In this document: piece by piece, positions 10,603 through 21,442 of the stretch
Layout: every line of letters starts with the position of its first letter
Numbering within the stretch: position 1 is the stretch's first letter
Assembly (NCBI RefSeq): GCF_000171815.1
Contig: NZ_ABGR01000006.1
Location: 1 to 64,000 of the forward strand
DNA from: Vibrio sp. AND4
GTDB lineage: Bacteria > Pseudomonadota > Gammaproteobacteria > Enterobacterales > Vibrionaceae
Reading direction: 5' to 3'
Length of the DNA: 64,000 nucleotides
Made by a program: the position numbers and the translations under genes
The notes under the pieces: generated by a model
The model's database searches: none
What the model saw: the letters and a program-made list of their open reading frames with translations, nothing else
What the model was told of the DNA's origin: nothing

Positions 10603-11018
10603 TGCCCTAGCCTCTGTTTGATGGTTTTAACCACAGAACCAAGTAGCGGCAGGTTTTCATAAAGCATTTCCCCTAAGTCAAAGTAATCTCGATGATAAAT
10701 AACCTGCCCATCACAGAACTTGAGATGGGAGACACCATTCACCGAAATCGGCGCACCTTTCTGGAGCTTTGGATGTTGTAAGTCCATTGTCCAAGTGAGA
10801 AAGCCGGTCTCACCTACTTGTTGGTGTTCATGAATGAAGAAATCACAACGAATGACATTGGTGTAAAGCGATTGAAAGTAATCAGATAACGCAGGCCAGC
10901 CCTCTAAACGATGAGCAGCATCTTCAAACACCACGTCTTGATGATAAACCCCTTCGAGCAAATACAAATTTGCTTTACTCAACTTTTGATAAATGTTGCC
11001 AACTGACTGAATATCCAT
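10599..11018 (-). CDS. NTF2/SnoaL-like protein, first gene of lipid operon
   Basis: A 139-aa protein of the nuclear-transport-factor-2-like / SnoaL fold: an N-terminal helix, then YHQDVVFEDAAHRLEGWPAL, then a beta-sheet pocket. Such proteins act as small-molecule isomerases or binding domains. I chose the ATG at 11018 because GGGAG lies 7 bases upstream and the family-like sequence starts there. The longer open frame up to 11192 crosses the operator region and is not coding. Promoter and TGTACA sites lie at 11047-11112. Confidence 0.82.
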   Translation of the reverse strand: MDIQSVGNIYQKLSKANLYLLEGVYHQDVVFEDAAHRLEGWPALSDYFQSLYTNVIRCDFFIHEHQQVGETGFLTWTMDLQHPKLQKGAPISVNGVSHLKFCDGQVIYHRDYFDLGEMLYENLPLLGSVVKTIKQRLGQ

Positions 11019-11046
11019 TTTTTTGCTCCCATAACACTCCCAGGGT

Positions 11047-11112
11047 TGTACAAAATTTTTATATGTACAAGATAGACCAAACGAAAAAGTTGTACAAAAA
11101 TAATTTTGTATA
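11047..11112 (-). promoter_or_regulatory. TGTACA repeat operator, probable LitR/CarH-type MerR site, and promoter of lipid operon
   Basis: TGTACA occurs at 11047-11052, 11064-11069 and 11091-11096, with a degenerate TGTATA at 11107-11112. They form two pairs with gaps of 11 and 10 bases, each flanked by TT/AA. A TATAAA box on the minus strand (11058-11063) lies between the first two copies, a natural place for repression. TGTACA pairs are, from memory, the recognition pattern of light-responsive B12-binding MerR regulators (P. putida PplR, T(G/A)TACA-N12-TGTACA). The spacing here is slightly shorter. No such regulator gene is in the window. Confidence 0.6.
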
Positions 11113-11170
11113 ACTTTGTTGCTGTAATTTGATACGTGACGATATCCTGTAGCGATCAACGGATAAAAAA

Positions 11171-11199
11171 AAAGGCTTAGTAAAAAAACCAAGCCTTTT
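11171..11199 (-). terminator. Terminator of htpX
   Basis: On the minus strand AAGGCTTGG and CTAAGCCTT form the stem around a T-rich loop, followed by a long T run (11165-11173 are A on the plus strand). It lies about 50 bp after the htpX stop. Confidence 0.85.
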
Positions 11200-11248
11200 C
11201 AGGATATTAAATTTAGTTTCTGAACAATTATCCCAGCCTATTTACCCG

Positions 11249-12121
11249 CTAGTATTCTTGATTCCGAAGCGCTGAAATACGCTTATCTAAAGGTGGGTGG
11301 CTCATTAGAAGCTCTGTCATTGAACGCTTACCATTGATACCAAATGCCATCATTGTGCCGTCCAGTTGTGATTCGTGGCTCATTTTCAAACGCTCTAGTG
11401 CAGCAATCATCTTTTCTTTACCGACTAACTGAGCCGCACCAGCGTCAGCATGGAATTCACGATGACGGCTGTACCACATGGTTAAGAAGCTTGCTAGGAA
11501 GCCAAACACCAACTCCAACACCATAGACACACCGAAGTAGACCATCATATTAGAGCTTTGTTGACCATCCTCTCTGCTGTTAGAGGCTATGATGTTGGCA
11601 ATGAAACGTGATAGGAAGATAACAAAGGTATTTACTACGCCTTGCATTAGCGTCATGGTGACCATATCACCGTTGGCGATGTGGCTAACTTCGTGCGCCA
11701 ATACCGCCTCTGCTTCATCACGTGTCATGTTGTGTAGAAGACCAGTGGAAACGGCAACCAAAGAATCGTCACGCTTTGCACCTGTTGCAAATGCATTAAT
11801 GTCCGCAGCATCGTAAATTGCTACCGTTGGCATACCAATACCCGCTTGTTGCGCTTGGCGCCCAACGGTTTCAAGTAGCCAGTGTTCAGTCTCGTTACGA
11901 GGGCTCTCTATTACCATACCGCCCACAGAGCGCAGTGCCATGCCTTTCGACATCATTAACGAAATAAACGCGCCACCGAAACCAAACACAGCGGCCATGA
12001 CGAGTAAACCAGACAAACTGCCTGGCTGCATTCCAGTTACAGCGTAAACAATATTCAGAACAACACTAAGTACCAGTACAACGGCTAAGTTAGTTGCTAG
12101 GAATAACATAATTCGCTTCAT
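11249..12121 (-). CDS. htpX: Membrane protease HtpX
   Basis: Zinc metalloprotease (M48B) of the inner membrane, which degrades misfolded membrane proteins together with FtsH. The 290-aa length is standard. Two membrane helices lie at the N-terminus (residues about 4-50). The zinc site HEVSH is near residue 143, with a further Glu ligand in [13 protein letters not shown] near 222. Two further hydrophobic segments (about 155-175 and 195-215) complete the family topology. It is monocistronic, with terminator at 11171-11199. Confidence 0.96.
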   Translation of the reverse strand: MKRIMLFLATNLAVVLVLSVVLNIVYAVTGMQPGSLSGLLVMAAVFGFGGAFISLMMSKGMALRSVGGMVIESPRNETEHWLLETVGRQAQQAGIGMPTVAIYDAADINAFATGAKRDDSLVAVSTGLLHNMTRDEAEAVLAHEVSHIANGDMVTMTLMQGVVNTFVIFLSRFIANIIASNSREDGQQSSNMMVYFGVSMVLELVFGFLASFLTMWYSRHREFHADAGAAQLVGKEKMIAALERLKMSHESQLDGTMMAFGINGKRSMTELLMSHPPLDKRISALRNQEY

Positions 12122-12168
12122 TACTTTTCTCCGAGGAAGCTTATCGTTTTTTGAAAATGATTATTATA

Positions 12169-12435
12169 TATACCCAAGTGACTTCAAGATGCAGGATTCA
12201 GAGCGTTGTCATTGATTCCCTGTTTACCGAAAGTAAGCAAGGAAAACAACGCAGTGTCAAAGCCTGCTCGTCGCAGGAATCTGTTCAATGACACGCTCCC
12301 GAAGGGCGAGTTGACTTGGCTTGCATACTTTGTTGTCGATTCTCGATTTAGACCCACTAGACCTTTAAATCGACGCCGCGTCTGCAAACCAAGTCATTCT
12401 CGCTGAACCAAGCATCTCGAGGTTACTTGGGTATA
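12169..12435. repeat. 267-bp inverted-repeat intergenic element (ERIC/MITE-like Vibrio repeat)
   Basis: The left end TATACCCAAGTGACTTCAAG (then ATGC) is the near-exact reverse complement of the right end GCATCTCGAGGTTACTTGGG (then TATA), giving imperfect 24-bp terminal inverted repeats at 12169-12192 and 12412-12435. The interior has further self-complementary patches. Short open frames inside it are not genes. Similar sequences are, from memory, frequent between Vibrio genes. It lies in the 620-bp gap between htpX and the 54-aa ORF. The rest of the gap (12436-12742) shows no recognisable feature. Confidence 0.8.
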
Positions 12436-12742
12436 AAACAAGTCTTTCGAGTAACGGAACGCTGCGAAAGTTGGGTCGCACTCCGCCTTGAGCGCCGTTA
12501 AGTTATAGATATAGTCTATCCGCGATAAAAACAAGGTTAAGTAATAAATTGCAACATTTGTTTTCGAGGTAGAAATAGCGAAAAAAATTTTCACTCAAAA
12601 TCAGAACGTTAAGATCAGTATAGACTTTGGTCTTATTGTGGGACTACCTGTGCATGTTAGATTCAGCACAGGCGAACAAAACAGGACGAGCTTTAAGGAC
12701 AGTAAAGCAATTCCAAAATTCCATGTCTTGAGGGAAAAAATC

Positions 12743-12907
12743 ATGGTAGAAACTAACAACTATCAAATGGCTATAGATTTACTTTGTTGTCACCTAGGTA
12801 TCTCAGAGGAGGAGGCAAAACAACAACTTGGCATTTCAACTAATGCTCACATGGCAAAGCGCGTTGCAGAAACGCAACATGCCCTAATGGGGCTCAGTCA
12901 AGAGTAA
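12743..12907 (+). CDS. Small hypothetical protein, 54 aa
   Basis: Not recognised. The ATG at 12743 is preceded by GAGGG 8 bases upstream, which decides this start over the ATG at 12638. The predicted protein is soluble and helical, with a CC pair near residue 14 and the repeated phrase LGIS (ISEEEAKQQLGIS), reminiscent of a small helix-turn-helix-like or UBA-like helical hairpin. It converges on bioD with a shared bidirectional terminator. The good ribosome-binding site makes it a likely real gene. Confidence 0.62.
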   Translation: MVETNNYQMAIDLLCCHLGISEEEAKQQLGISTNAHMAKRVAETQHALMGLSQE

Positions 12908-12947
12908 TAATCCAAAATCGCATATCGGGATTGGACACACAAGTAAA

Positions 12948-12987
12948 TACAACAAGGGCTGCAATTTGCTGCCCTTTTTTGTTGTAG
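12948..12987. terminator. Bidirectional terminator between the 54-aa gene and bioD
   Basis: The AACAAGGGC / GCCCTTTTTTGTT stem encloses a TGCAATTTGCT loop region. There is a T run on the plus strand, and A residues upstream give T on the minus strand. Confidence 0.75.
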
Positions 12988-12995
12988 CCGCCCAC

Positions 12996-13679
12996 CTACA
13001 TGTTTAGCAATGGCTCAACATTAATATATTTTCCCAGCTCTTTACGCTTAGCACTTGGGATATATGGGATTTCACCGAGTTTTGGGGCACCTAAACGCTC
13101 TTCCAGCATATCGATAATTTCTGCATAGTGCTCAGTACCCGGGTTGACGCGATTGGCTATCCATCCGACGAGGTTCAAACCATCCGCTTTGATAACCTCT
13201 GCCGTTAGCAAAGCGTGACTCAAGCACCCCAACTTTATACCCACCACCATGACGACGGGAAGCTTTTCTTGCTGTACCCAAGTCGACAAACTGTCTTTAT
13301 CAGAGGTAGGTACACGCCAGCCGCCAGCCCCCTCAACAAGAACAATGTCGGCTCTTTCTTTGTGCCGAGCCAATTTATCACTCAATACTTCGTATTTAAT
13401 TTCAACATGCTCATGCTTGGCGGCAATATGAGGAGAAGTTGGTAACTCCAGCGCGTATGGATTCACATCATCATATGCGACATCCAATGTCGCCGCTTGC
13501 TGAAGATGCAATGCGTCCGAGTTACGCCATCCATCCGCCGTTTTATCACTTCCCGCCGCGACTGGTTTGTAACCAATGGTGTTTAAGCCTTTTGCACCGA
13601 GTGCTTGCAAAATCGCTTTCGACGCTACCGTTTTCCCTACATCAGTATCCGTACCAGCAATAAAAAATGCATTAATCAT
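12996..13679 (-). CDS. bioD: Dethiobiotin synthetase
   Basis: ATP-dependent closure of the ureido ring of 7,8-diaminopelargonate with CO2 to give dethiobiotin. The 227-aa length is normal. P-loop GTDTDVGKT is at residues 9-17, and the VEGAGGW motif near 115. The ATG at 13679 overlaps the bioC stop (ATGA). It is the last gene of bioBFCD. Confidence 0.96.
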   Translation of the reverse strand: MINAFFIAGTDTDVGKTVASKAILQALGAKGLNTIGYKPVAAGSDKTADGWRNSDALHLQQAATLDVAYDDVNPYALELPTSPHIAAKHEHVEIKYEVLSDKLARHKERADIVLVEGAGGWRVPTSDKDSLSTWVQQEKLPVVMVVGIKLGCLSHALLTAEVIKADGLNLVGWIANRVNPGTEHYAEIIDMLEERLGAPKLGEIPYIPSAKRKELGKYINVEPLLNM

Positions 13680-14482
13680 TTAACTATGACTCCAAAACAA
13701 ACCTGATAACTTGCAGGCAGAAGACCTTGATCGTTTCTAAAGGCTTGATAAGCACACTCAACCTTTAATAAAGTGCGACGGCTCGAAAAACCGTGCGAGC
13801 GGCCATTTACGTAATTTGCACCAATGCCTTTGAGATCGCGCATGATAGAAAGCGCTGAATCGTACCAAACAGTGATGGGTGTCAAGTCTAGATGATGCTT
13901 TGGGCACCCAGATTGCGCCAACGCAATTTTTACCTGATTACGGGTAATAAAGTGATTTACATGTTGATTCGTATCAATTTTTGACCACGCTTCACGCAGT
14001 TCGTACAGTGAACCGTCAGTTAATGTCGAAAAACACACCGTACCATCTTTTTTTAAAACGCGCCGTACTTCTTTGAATGCACAACTTAAATCCACACACC
14101 ATTGCAAAGCCAAACTTGAAAATACATAGTCGAAGCTTTCATCATCAAAAGGCAAGTTCTCGGCATCAGCCAATGTGTACTGCATTCGTTCCATACCGCA
14201 GCGCCGTTCCGCTTTATCCAGCATAGCTTGCGAGATATCACCGCAAACCACGTCTGCGCCACGTTGTTGGAGCAGTTGGGAGAAGTAGCCTGTACCACAG
14301 CCCAAGTCCAAGACACGAAGTCCTGTTAGGTTTTTAGGCAGTTTATCAAGCAAGCGATGCCCTACGTCACGCTGAAACGCCGCATGCTTGTCGTAGGTAT
14401 CTGCTGCTTTACCAAACGAAGAGGCAATCGCGTGTTTGTTTTGGTTTAAGCTCTCAAATGCAATGTTCTGTGCATTATTCAT
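13676..14482 (-). CDS. bioC: Malonyl-ACP O-methyltransferase BioC
   Basis: Methylates malonyl-ACP with SAM so that it can prime pimeloyl synthesis through the fatty-acid machinery. The SAM motif [13 protein letters not shown] is near residue 58, and motif [13 protein letters not shown] near 105. The 268-aa length fits. The start overlaps the bioF stop by one base (TAATG). No bioH or equivalent carboxylesterase is in this cluster, as is usual for vibrios, where it lies elsewhere. Confidence 0.95.
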   Translation of the reverse strand: MNNAQNIAFESLNQNKHAIASSFGKAADTYDKHAAFQRDVGHRLLDKLPKNLTGLRVLDLGCGTGYFSQLLQQRGADVVCGDISQAMLDKAERRCGMERMQYTLADAENLPFDDESFDYVFSSLALQWCVDLSCAFKEVRRVLKKDGTVCFSTLTDGSLYELREAWSKIDTNQHVNHFITRNQVKIALAQSGCPKHHLDLTPITVWYDSALSIMRDLKGIGANYVNGRSHGFSSRRTLLKVECAYQAFRNDQGLLPASYQVCFGVIVK

Positions 14483-15633
14483 TACAGCGCTCCTAGTGCT
14501 TGCTTCAAAGCGAGTGACAGCGTTTTGATTTGTTCGTTAGTGTGATTGGCAGTGAGCGTAATTCGAAGACGGGATGTCCCTTTCGCTACCGTCGGAGGGC
14601 GAATAGCCGTCACCCAAATGCCGTTCTGTCGACAAGCACTTGCGACTTGCAAAGCCAATTCAGATTGACCAAGCATAAACGGCTTTATCGAGGTTTGTGT
14701 TTCTACGAAGCCATCGAGATCACAGAGACTATTTCGATAAACTTCACTCAGTTCGGTAAGTTTTTCACGTCGCCAAGACTGCTCTTGAATCATAGAGACA
14801 GCATGCGTCAATGCGTAAGCTTGTGCAGGTGGTATCGCCGTAGAATACACATGATGGCGCGCAAACTGCGTTAAAAAATCACCCGTTGCATGGTCACATA
14901 AAATAGCTGCGCCAGACATACCGAAAGCTTTGCCAAAGGTAACGATCAGTAATTCAGGCTTAACCGCGGCCAACTCACAAGAGCCCCCACCGGATTGACC
15001 AAGGACGCCGATACCATGAGCGTCATCGACAGCTAACCAGGCATCGTGGCTTCGTGTGAGATCGGCAATATCACTGAGTGGTGCACAATCCCCGTCCATA
15101 CTGAACACCCCTTCAGTCACGACTAAATGATTGTCTTCATTATTCATCAACGACTTGAGATGCTCGATATCATTGTGCTTGAAGCGCTTCATTTTAGCGG
15201 GTGATAGCGCCCCTGCTTCCATCAACGAGGCATGATTCAAACGATCTTGAATGAGTACGTCTGTTTTTTCTAACAAGGTGAACAACAGAGCTTGATTGGC
15301 ACTGAATCCAGAACCAAACAAAATCGCCCGTTCGTAACCCAGCCATTCGGTCAGTGCCGCTTCCAAATTACTATGAGCGGCACTAAAACCGGTGACCATA
15401 GGTGAGGCGCCACTGCCGCTACCGTATACGCTCAAGCCTTGCTGCCAAGCACGAACAAGCGCTTGGTCATTGGCCAAGCCCAAATAATCGTTACTTGAGA
15501 AATTTATATAGCGTTTTCCGTTGCATTCCAAAATCGATTGATTGCCAGAAAACACCACATTCATCGAGCGACTTAACCCTTGTACTTTACGATTGGCAAG
15601 AGCAGACTCGATACGAGATTTAAACGCTGGCAT
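14482..15633 (-). CDS. bioF: 8-amino-7-oxononanoate synthase
   Basis: PLP enzyme condensing pimeloyl-ACP (or CoA) with alanine. I chose the ATG at 15633 (383 aa, [15 protein letters not shown]), which matches the family N-terminus. An in-frame ATG at 15669 would add 12 residues with no better ribosome site. The PLP lysine lies in [11 protein letters not shown] near residue 233, and [10 protein letters not shown] near 203 is the PLP-contacting motif. It overlaps the bioB end by 14 bp. Confidence 0.95.
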   Translation of the reverse strand: MPAFKSRIESALANRKVQGLSRSMNVVFSGNQSILECNGKRYINFSSNDYLGLANDQALVRAWQQGLSVYGSGSGASPMVTGFSAAHSNLEAALTEWLGYERAILFGSGFSANQALLFTLLEKTDVLIQDRLNHASLMEAGALSPAKMKRFKHNDIEHLKSLMNNEDNHLVVTEGVFSMDGDCAPLSDIADLTRSHDAWLAVDDAHGIGVLGQSGGGSCELAAVKPELLIVTFGKAFGMSGAAILCDHATGDFLTQFARHHVYSTAIPPAQAYALTHAVSMIQEQSWRREKLTELSEVYRNSLCDLDGFVETQTSIKPFMLGQSELALQVASACRQNGIWVTAIRPPTVAKGTSRLRITLTANHTNEQIKTLSLALKQALGAL

Positions 15634-16672
15634 CGTAGAAAAGGTCGTTTTTTGTTGGACGTGCAGCAACGCGCTCCACGACGCGATCCAACAACTCGTT
15701 TTCTTCGATTTCGTCAGGTTTTTGAGACACCTCTTGGCTGTTTATACCAAGTTTATTAAACAGCATCATGTCCTTGTCTTCAGAGGGGTTTGGTGTCGTC
15801 AAAAGTTTGCATCCATAAAAAACGGAGTTTGCGCCCGCCATAAAGCACAGCGTTTGCATTTGTTCGTTCATATTTTCACGGCCAGCAGATAAACGAACCG
15901 CTGAGCGAGGCATCATAATTCGCGCAATCGCAATCAAGCGAATGAAATCGAATGGCTCAACATCGTCCACCTCTTCCAGTGGTGTGCCTTTCACCTTAAC
16001 CAGCATGTTGATTGGCACGCTTTCAGGGTGTACTGGCAAGTTAGCTAATTCGACAAACAAGCCCGCTCGGTCATTGGCACTTTCACCCATGCCGATAATA
16101 CCGCCAGAGCAGATTTTCATGCCAGCATCACGAACGTGAGACAGAGTATCTAAACGGTCTTGATAGGTGCGTGTAGTAATGATGTTACCGTAAAATTCAG
16201 GTGACGTATCAAGGTTGTGGTTGTAGTAATCCAGACCTGCAGTTGCCAGTTGCGTGGCTTGCTCTGGCGTTAACATGCCTAACGTCATACACGTTTCTAA
16301 CCCCATGTCTTTCACGCCTTTGATCATGTCGGTCAAGTGCGGCATATCACGCTCTTTAGGGTTCTTCCAAGCAGCCCCCATACAGAATCGAGTAGAACCC
16401 GCGTTTTTCGCTTTTTGCGCAGCGTCGAGTACACGTTCTACTTCCATCAGACGCTCTTTTTCGATGTCTGTGGTGTAACGAGCACTCTGAGGACAGTACT
16501 TACAATCTTCTGGACAAGCACCCGTCTTAATCGACAGAAGTGTGCTTACTTGAACATGGTTGGGCTGTTGATATTGACGATGAACAAGCTGTGCTTCGAA
16601 TAGCAGATCCATGAACGGTTTTTCCATGAGACCGCGTACTTCAGCATGCGTCCAGTTATGACGAACTTCCAC
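15620..16672 (-). CDS. bioB: Biotin synthase
   Basis: Radical SAM enzyme inserting sulfur into dethiobiotin. The Cx3Cx2C cluster motif CPEDCKYC lies near residue 52, and later conserved Cys and Arg residues (sacrificial 2Fe-2S site) are present. I chose the GTG at 16672 because AAAGGAA lies 6 bases upstream and the product (350 aa) begins with [20 protein letters not shown], the Vibrio BioB start. The open frame to 16753 crosses the operator. First gene of bioBFCD, divergent from bioA. Confidence 0.97.
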   Translation of the reverse strand: MEVRHNWTHAEVRGLMEKPFMDLLFEAQLVHRQYQQPNHVQVSTLLSIKTGACPEDCKYCPQSARYTTDIEKERLMEVERVLDAAQKAKNAGSTRFCMGAAWKNPKERDMPHLTDMIKGVKDMGLETCMTLGMLTPEQATQLATAGLDYYNHNLDTSPEFYGNIITTRTYQDRLDTLSHVRDAGMKICSGGIIGMGESANDRAGLFVELANLPVHPESVPINMLVKVKGTPLEEVDDVEPFDFIRLIAIARIMMPRSAVRLSAGRENMNEQMQTLCFMAGANSVFYGCKLLTTPNPSEDKDMMLFNKLGINSQEVSQKPDEIEENELLDRVVERVAARPTKNDLFYDASV

Positions 16673-16697
16673 GTGTATTCCTTTAGTCACTTTTTTG

Positions 16698-16740
16698 TTG
16701 TGTTGACAGTCTACTGAGTCTCGATAAACTGTCAACACAA
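16698..16740. promoter_or_regulatory. Probable BirA operator between bioB and bioA
   Basis: TTGTGTTGACAGT (16698-16710) and ACTGTCAACACAA (16728-16740) form a perfect 13-bp inverted repeat with a 17-bp spacer, centred in the divergent bioB/bioA region. The geometry equals the E. coli bio operator bound by dimeric BirA-biotinyl-AMP. The half-site (TTGACAGT) differs from the enteric TTGTAAACC. Confidence 0.82.
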
Positions 16741-16801
16741 CACAAAACAACAAAGTTTACATCTGTTTATTTTTCAACCCAAAACACTATTGGAATAGCA
16801 C

Positions 16802-18079
16802 ATGGATCTCGCCTTCGACCGCCAGCACATCTGGCATCCCTACACTTCGACGTTGACACCTCTGACCTGCTACCCAGTGGCATCGGCAAATGGTGTCCAC
16901 ATTAAATTGGAAGACGGGACGGAGCTTGTCGATGGCATGTCTTCATGGTGGTCAACGATCCACGGCTATAACCACCCGCACTTGAATCAAGCGGCTCACC
17001 GGCAAATCGATCAGGTCTCTCATGTTATGTTTGGCGGGATTACCCACCAGCCAGCAATCACTTTGTGTAAAAAGCTATTGTCCCTTGCACCAAGTAACCT
17101 TGAACATGTCTTTCTTGCTGATTCTGGCTCTGTTGCCGTAGAAGTTAGCTTGAAGATGGCGTTGCAATATTGGCATGCGAAAGGCGAACGTCGACCGAAG
17201 TTTCTAACCTTACGACACGGATACCACGGCGACACCTTCGCAGCAATGTCAGTGACCGATCCAGATAACTCCATGCACTCCCTCTACAAAGGTTTTTTGC
17301 CTGAACATATTTTTGCCCAGTCACCTACTTGTGGTTATTGGGCTGAATGGGATCCAGAAGATCTTACTGACTTCGAGCACAAGATTGAAACGTACCATCA
17401 AGAACTCGCTGCGGTTATCCTAGAGCCTATCGTTCAAGGTGCGGGCGGTATGCGTATCTACCATCCAGAATTTCTCAAAGGCGTGCGTAGGCTTTGCGAC
17501 AAATACGGTTTGTTATTAATTGCGGATGAAATTGCCACAGGATTTGGCCGCACTGGTAAGCTGTTTGCCTGCGAACATGCCGATATCCAACCGGACATTT
17601 TGTGTGTCGGCAAAGCACTCACCGGTGGCTACATGACGCTCTCTGCAACCCTAGCAAGCAAAAACGTTGCGGATACAGTTTGTGGTGGTGATGCTGGTTG
17701 CTTCATGCACGGCCCAACCTTTATGGGGAATCCACTTGCCTGTGCTGTGGCCACAGCAAGCTTAGAATTGATTGAGCAAGGTGACTGGCAGCAACAAACC
17801 CGACAAATCGAAACACTATTTTCTGAGTTACTACCCACACTTGAAGAATACGACTTAGTTAAAAACACCCGTTGGTTAGGTGCCATTGGTGTTGTTGAAA
17901 CACATCGACCAGTGAATATGGAAACGATTCAAGCCTTGTTTGTGGAACACGGCGTTTGGATTCGCCCTTTTGGCAAGCTGATTTATATGATGCCACCATT
18001 TATTAGCAAACCGGAAGATATTGAGAAGCTTGTTAACGCGGTTAAAGCAGCGCTTCAGTGTCAAGCTTGTTTCACTTGA
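16802..18079 (+). CDS. bioA: Adenosylmethionine-8-amino-7-oxononanoate aminotransferase
   Basis: PLP transaminase making 7,8-diaminopelargonate with SAM as amino donor. The 425-aa length is normal. The N-terminus IWHPYTSTLTP is characteristic. DEIATGFGRTGKLFA (Asp to PLP nitrogen) is near residue 243, and the Schiff-base Lys lies in VGKALTGGYMT near 272. Single gene with terminator at 18125-18153, divergent from bioBFCD and sharing the BirA operator. Confidence 0.97.
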   Translation: MDLAFDRQHIWHPYTSTLTPLTCYPVASANGVHIKLEDGTELVDGMSSWWSTIHGYNHPHLNQAAHRQIDQVSHVMFGGITHQPAITLCKKLLSLAPSNLEHVFLADSGSVAVEVSLKMALQYWHAKGERRPKFLTLRHGYHGDTFAAMSVTDPDNSMHSLYKGFLPEHIFAQSPTCGYWAEWDPEDLTDFEHKIETYHQELAAVILEPIVQGAGGMRIYHPEFLKGVRRLCDKYGLLLIADEIATGFGRTGKLFACEHADIQPDILCVGKALTGGYMTLSATLASKNVADTVCGGDAGCFMHGPTFMGNPLACAVATASLELIEQGDWQQQTRQIETLFSELLPTLEEYDLVKNTRWLGAIGVVETHRPVNMETIQALFVEHGVWIRPFGKLIYMMPPFISKPEDIEKLVNAVKAALQCQACFT

Positions 18080-18124
18080 TGCGTGCTCATTAAATTCAGA
18101 GGATTGGTAGAAAATAAAAACAAC

Positions 18125-18153
18125 GGTTCGAGCATACTACTCGAACCTTTTTT
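18125..18153 (+). terminator. Terminator of bioA
   Basis: GGTTCGAG (18125-18132) pairs with CTCGAACC (18140-18147), seven-base loop, then six T. Confidence 0.93.
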
Positions 18154-18214
18154 GCTGTTTGAAAAGATACTTACTGGCGTCTTACTGACAATACAAACGC
18201 CACTGCAAGTACGA

Positions 18215-18481
18215 TTAGCGTAATTGGCTATCTTTACTCGCTCGTCGATTAAATAATCCTTGGCGTTGAGACACCAATTCGATTGTTGACTGACATTCGA
18301 TACATAAACGAACGCCTTTCATGGCTATTCGACGCGCTTGTGGGATTTCATCTCCACATTCATCACAATAATGAGCACTTTCGCCCTGTTTGATATTGCC
18401 ACGAACACGGGAAATCTCGTCGTCGATGGTATGTTGAATTTGTTGGCTGACACTATCGTCATTTGCCCACCCTACGGCCAT
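18215..18481 (-). CDS. ybiI: DksA/TraR-type C4 zinc-finger protein, YbiI-like
   Basis: An 88-aa protein with a four-cysteine zinc finger CDECGDEIPQARR...CIEC (residues about 39-65) and the C-terminus NRRASKDSQLR. It is the same length as E. coli YbiI, with clear resemblance across the sequence (start GWANDD, end SKDSQLR). Members of the DksA/TraR superfamily can act in the RNA polymerase secondary channel, but a short YbiI type has no established function. Monocistronic. Confidence 0.9.
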   Translation of the reverse strand: MAVGWANDDSVSQQIQHTIDDEISRVRGNIKQGESAHYCDECGDEIPQARRIAMKGVRLCIECQSTIELVSQRQGLFNRRASKDSQLR

Positions 18482-18632
18482 AAGCCCTCCTCGTTACTTG
18501 AATGAGAAAATCTACTTACCGTGGTAAGGTGGATGATTATATCGATTGCAAATAACAAGATAATCAGGGTAAATTCAAAAACACTATTACAGATTAGTAA
18601 TAATTGATTTTTCCACTCAGTGCAGAAAACAA

Positions 18633-18660
18633 AAAACCCAGCACTGTTAGGCTGGGTTTT
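18633..18660 (-). terminator. Terminator of serS
   Basis: AAAACCCAGC / GCTGGGTTTT perfect 10-bp stem with an eight-base loop, and a T-rich tail on the minus strand. Confidence 0.9.
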
Positions 18661-18686
18661 GATGTTCTAGTGGCTAGCGGCTTGGA

Positions 18687-20051
<1,365 letters not shown>

Positions 20052-20086
20052 TCAAAAATTTACTGATCAAATGTATCCAAAAACGC

Positions 20087-21442
20087 CTACTTTTCATAGC
20101 GCTTTTGTGGGCTATTTGCATCTAAAGTAGCCAAGTAATCTAACTTTTCGCCGATTTTGGTCTCTAAGCCACGATTTGTCGGCAGATAGTACCTACGATC
20201 ACCCATTTCAGGTGGCAAATATTGCTCACCTGCAGCGTAAGCGCCAGGTTCATCATGAGCATAACGATACTCCGCCCCGTAACCCATGTCTTTCATCAAG
20301 CTGGTTGGTGCGTTGCGCAAGTGATGCGGCACTTCATATTCAGGTAAGTTATGAGCATCCGTGAGGGCTTGTTTCCACGCCACATAGACGGCATTACTCT
20401 TTGGTGCGCAAGCTAAGTACACTATCGCCTGCGCAAGTGCGCGTTCACCTTCTGCCGGACCAATACGGGTAAAGCAGTCCCATGCGGATAATGCCACCTG
20501 CATTGCTCGAGGGTCTGCGTTGCCTATATCTTCTGAGGCAATCGCCAGCAATCGACGCGCAATGTACAAAGGATCACAACCTGCAGCGATCATACGCGCA
20601 GACCAGTACAGCGCAGCATCCGGGTTTGAGCCACGAATCGATTTATGCACCGCTGAAATTAAGTCGTACCAAATATCGCCTTTGTTATCAAAACGAGAAA
20701 CCTTCTCTCCCGCCACTTCCGCAAGCAGTCTCAATGTGATCTCTTTGTCACCTTGCGCATTGTCCTCTGCCATATCGTAAAGCAGCTCAAGATAATTGAG
20801 AGACATACGCGCATCACCGTTTACCAGTTCAGCTAAGCGTTCCAGCACGTTATCGGCGAAGTGTGCGGAAGTATTCCCCAAGCCACGCTCTTTGTCAGTG
20901 ATGGCTTGATTCAACGCCAAGGAGATTTCATCTTTGTCAAGAGACATGAGCTTGTAAACGCGAGCACGTGACAGTAATGCATTGTTTAGCTCAAACGATG
21001 GATTTTCGGTCGTCGCGCCAATAAAGGTAACCGTGCCATCTTCAATATGAGGTAAAAAAGCGTCTTGTTGAGATTTGTTAAAACGATGCACCTCATCCAC
21101 AAACAAGATGGTGCGGCGACCCGCCATTTTGTTCTCGCGCGCTTTCTCAATCGCCGCACGGATTTCTTTCACGCCAGACGTGACAGCAGACACGCGTTCA
21201 ACTTCAGCATTGGCGTAGTTTGCCGCTACTTCCGCCAATGTCGTTTTGCCTGTGCCCGGCGGCCCCCACAGGATCATTGAATGAATATGGCCAGCCTCAA
21301 GCGCGCGACGCAGTGGCTTACCTGGGCCTAAGATGTGCTGCTGACCTATGTACTGTTCAATCGTTTCCGGTCTCATACGAGCGGCAAGGGGACGAAAATC
21401 TTCGTCCCCCGAGAAGTCTAATGTGTAATTACTCACTAGCAA
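20087..21442 (-). CDS. rarA: Replication-associated recombination AAA+ ATPase RarA
   Basis: A clamp-loader-like AAA+ ATPase (MgsA/WHIP family) acting at stalled replication forks. The 451-aa length is normal. Walker [11 protein letters not shown] is near residue 59, Walker [12 protein letters not shown] near 110, sensor 1 [11 protein letters not shown] near 140, and the C-terminal MgsA tetramerisation domain from about 270. It begins one base after the lolA stop and lies downstream of ftsK-lolA, as in other gammaproteobacteria. Confidence 0.96.
   Translation of the reverse strand: MLVSNYTLDFSGDEDFRPLAARMRPETIEQYIGQQHILGPGKPLRRALEAGHIHSMILWGPPGTGKTTLAEVAANYANAEVERVSAVTSGVKEIRAAIEKARENKMAGRRTILFVDEVHRFNKSQQDAFLPHIEDGTVTFIGATTENPSFELNNALLSRARVYKLMSLDKDEISLALNQAITDKERGLGNTSAHFADNVLERLAELVNGDARMSLNYLELLYDMAEDNAQGDKEITLRLLAEVAGEKVSRFDNKGDIWYDLISAVHKSIRGSNPDAALYWSARMIAAGCDPLYIARRLLAIASEDIGNADPRAMQVALSAWDCFTRIGPAEGERALAQAIVYLACAPKSNAVYVAWKQALTDAHNLPEYEVPHHLRNAPTSLMKDMGYGAEYRYAHDEPGAYAAGEQYLPPEMGDRRYYLPTNRGLETKIGEKLDYLATLDANSPQKRYEK

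Noticed and set aside
12184..12406. Two overlapping 66-67 aa frames on opposite strands
   Set aside because: Both lie inside the inverted-repeat element at 12169-12435; no ribosome site and no protein-like composition.
18161..18214. Short minus-strand stretch encoding a hydrophobic ITLIVLAVAFVLSVRRQ tail
   Set aside because: Looks like a C-terminal sorting tail (helix plus RR), but there is no start codon and a stop lies just before it; probably chance, or at most a decayed remnant.
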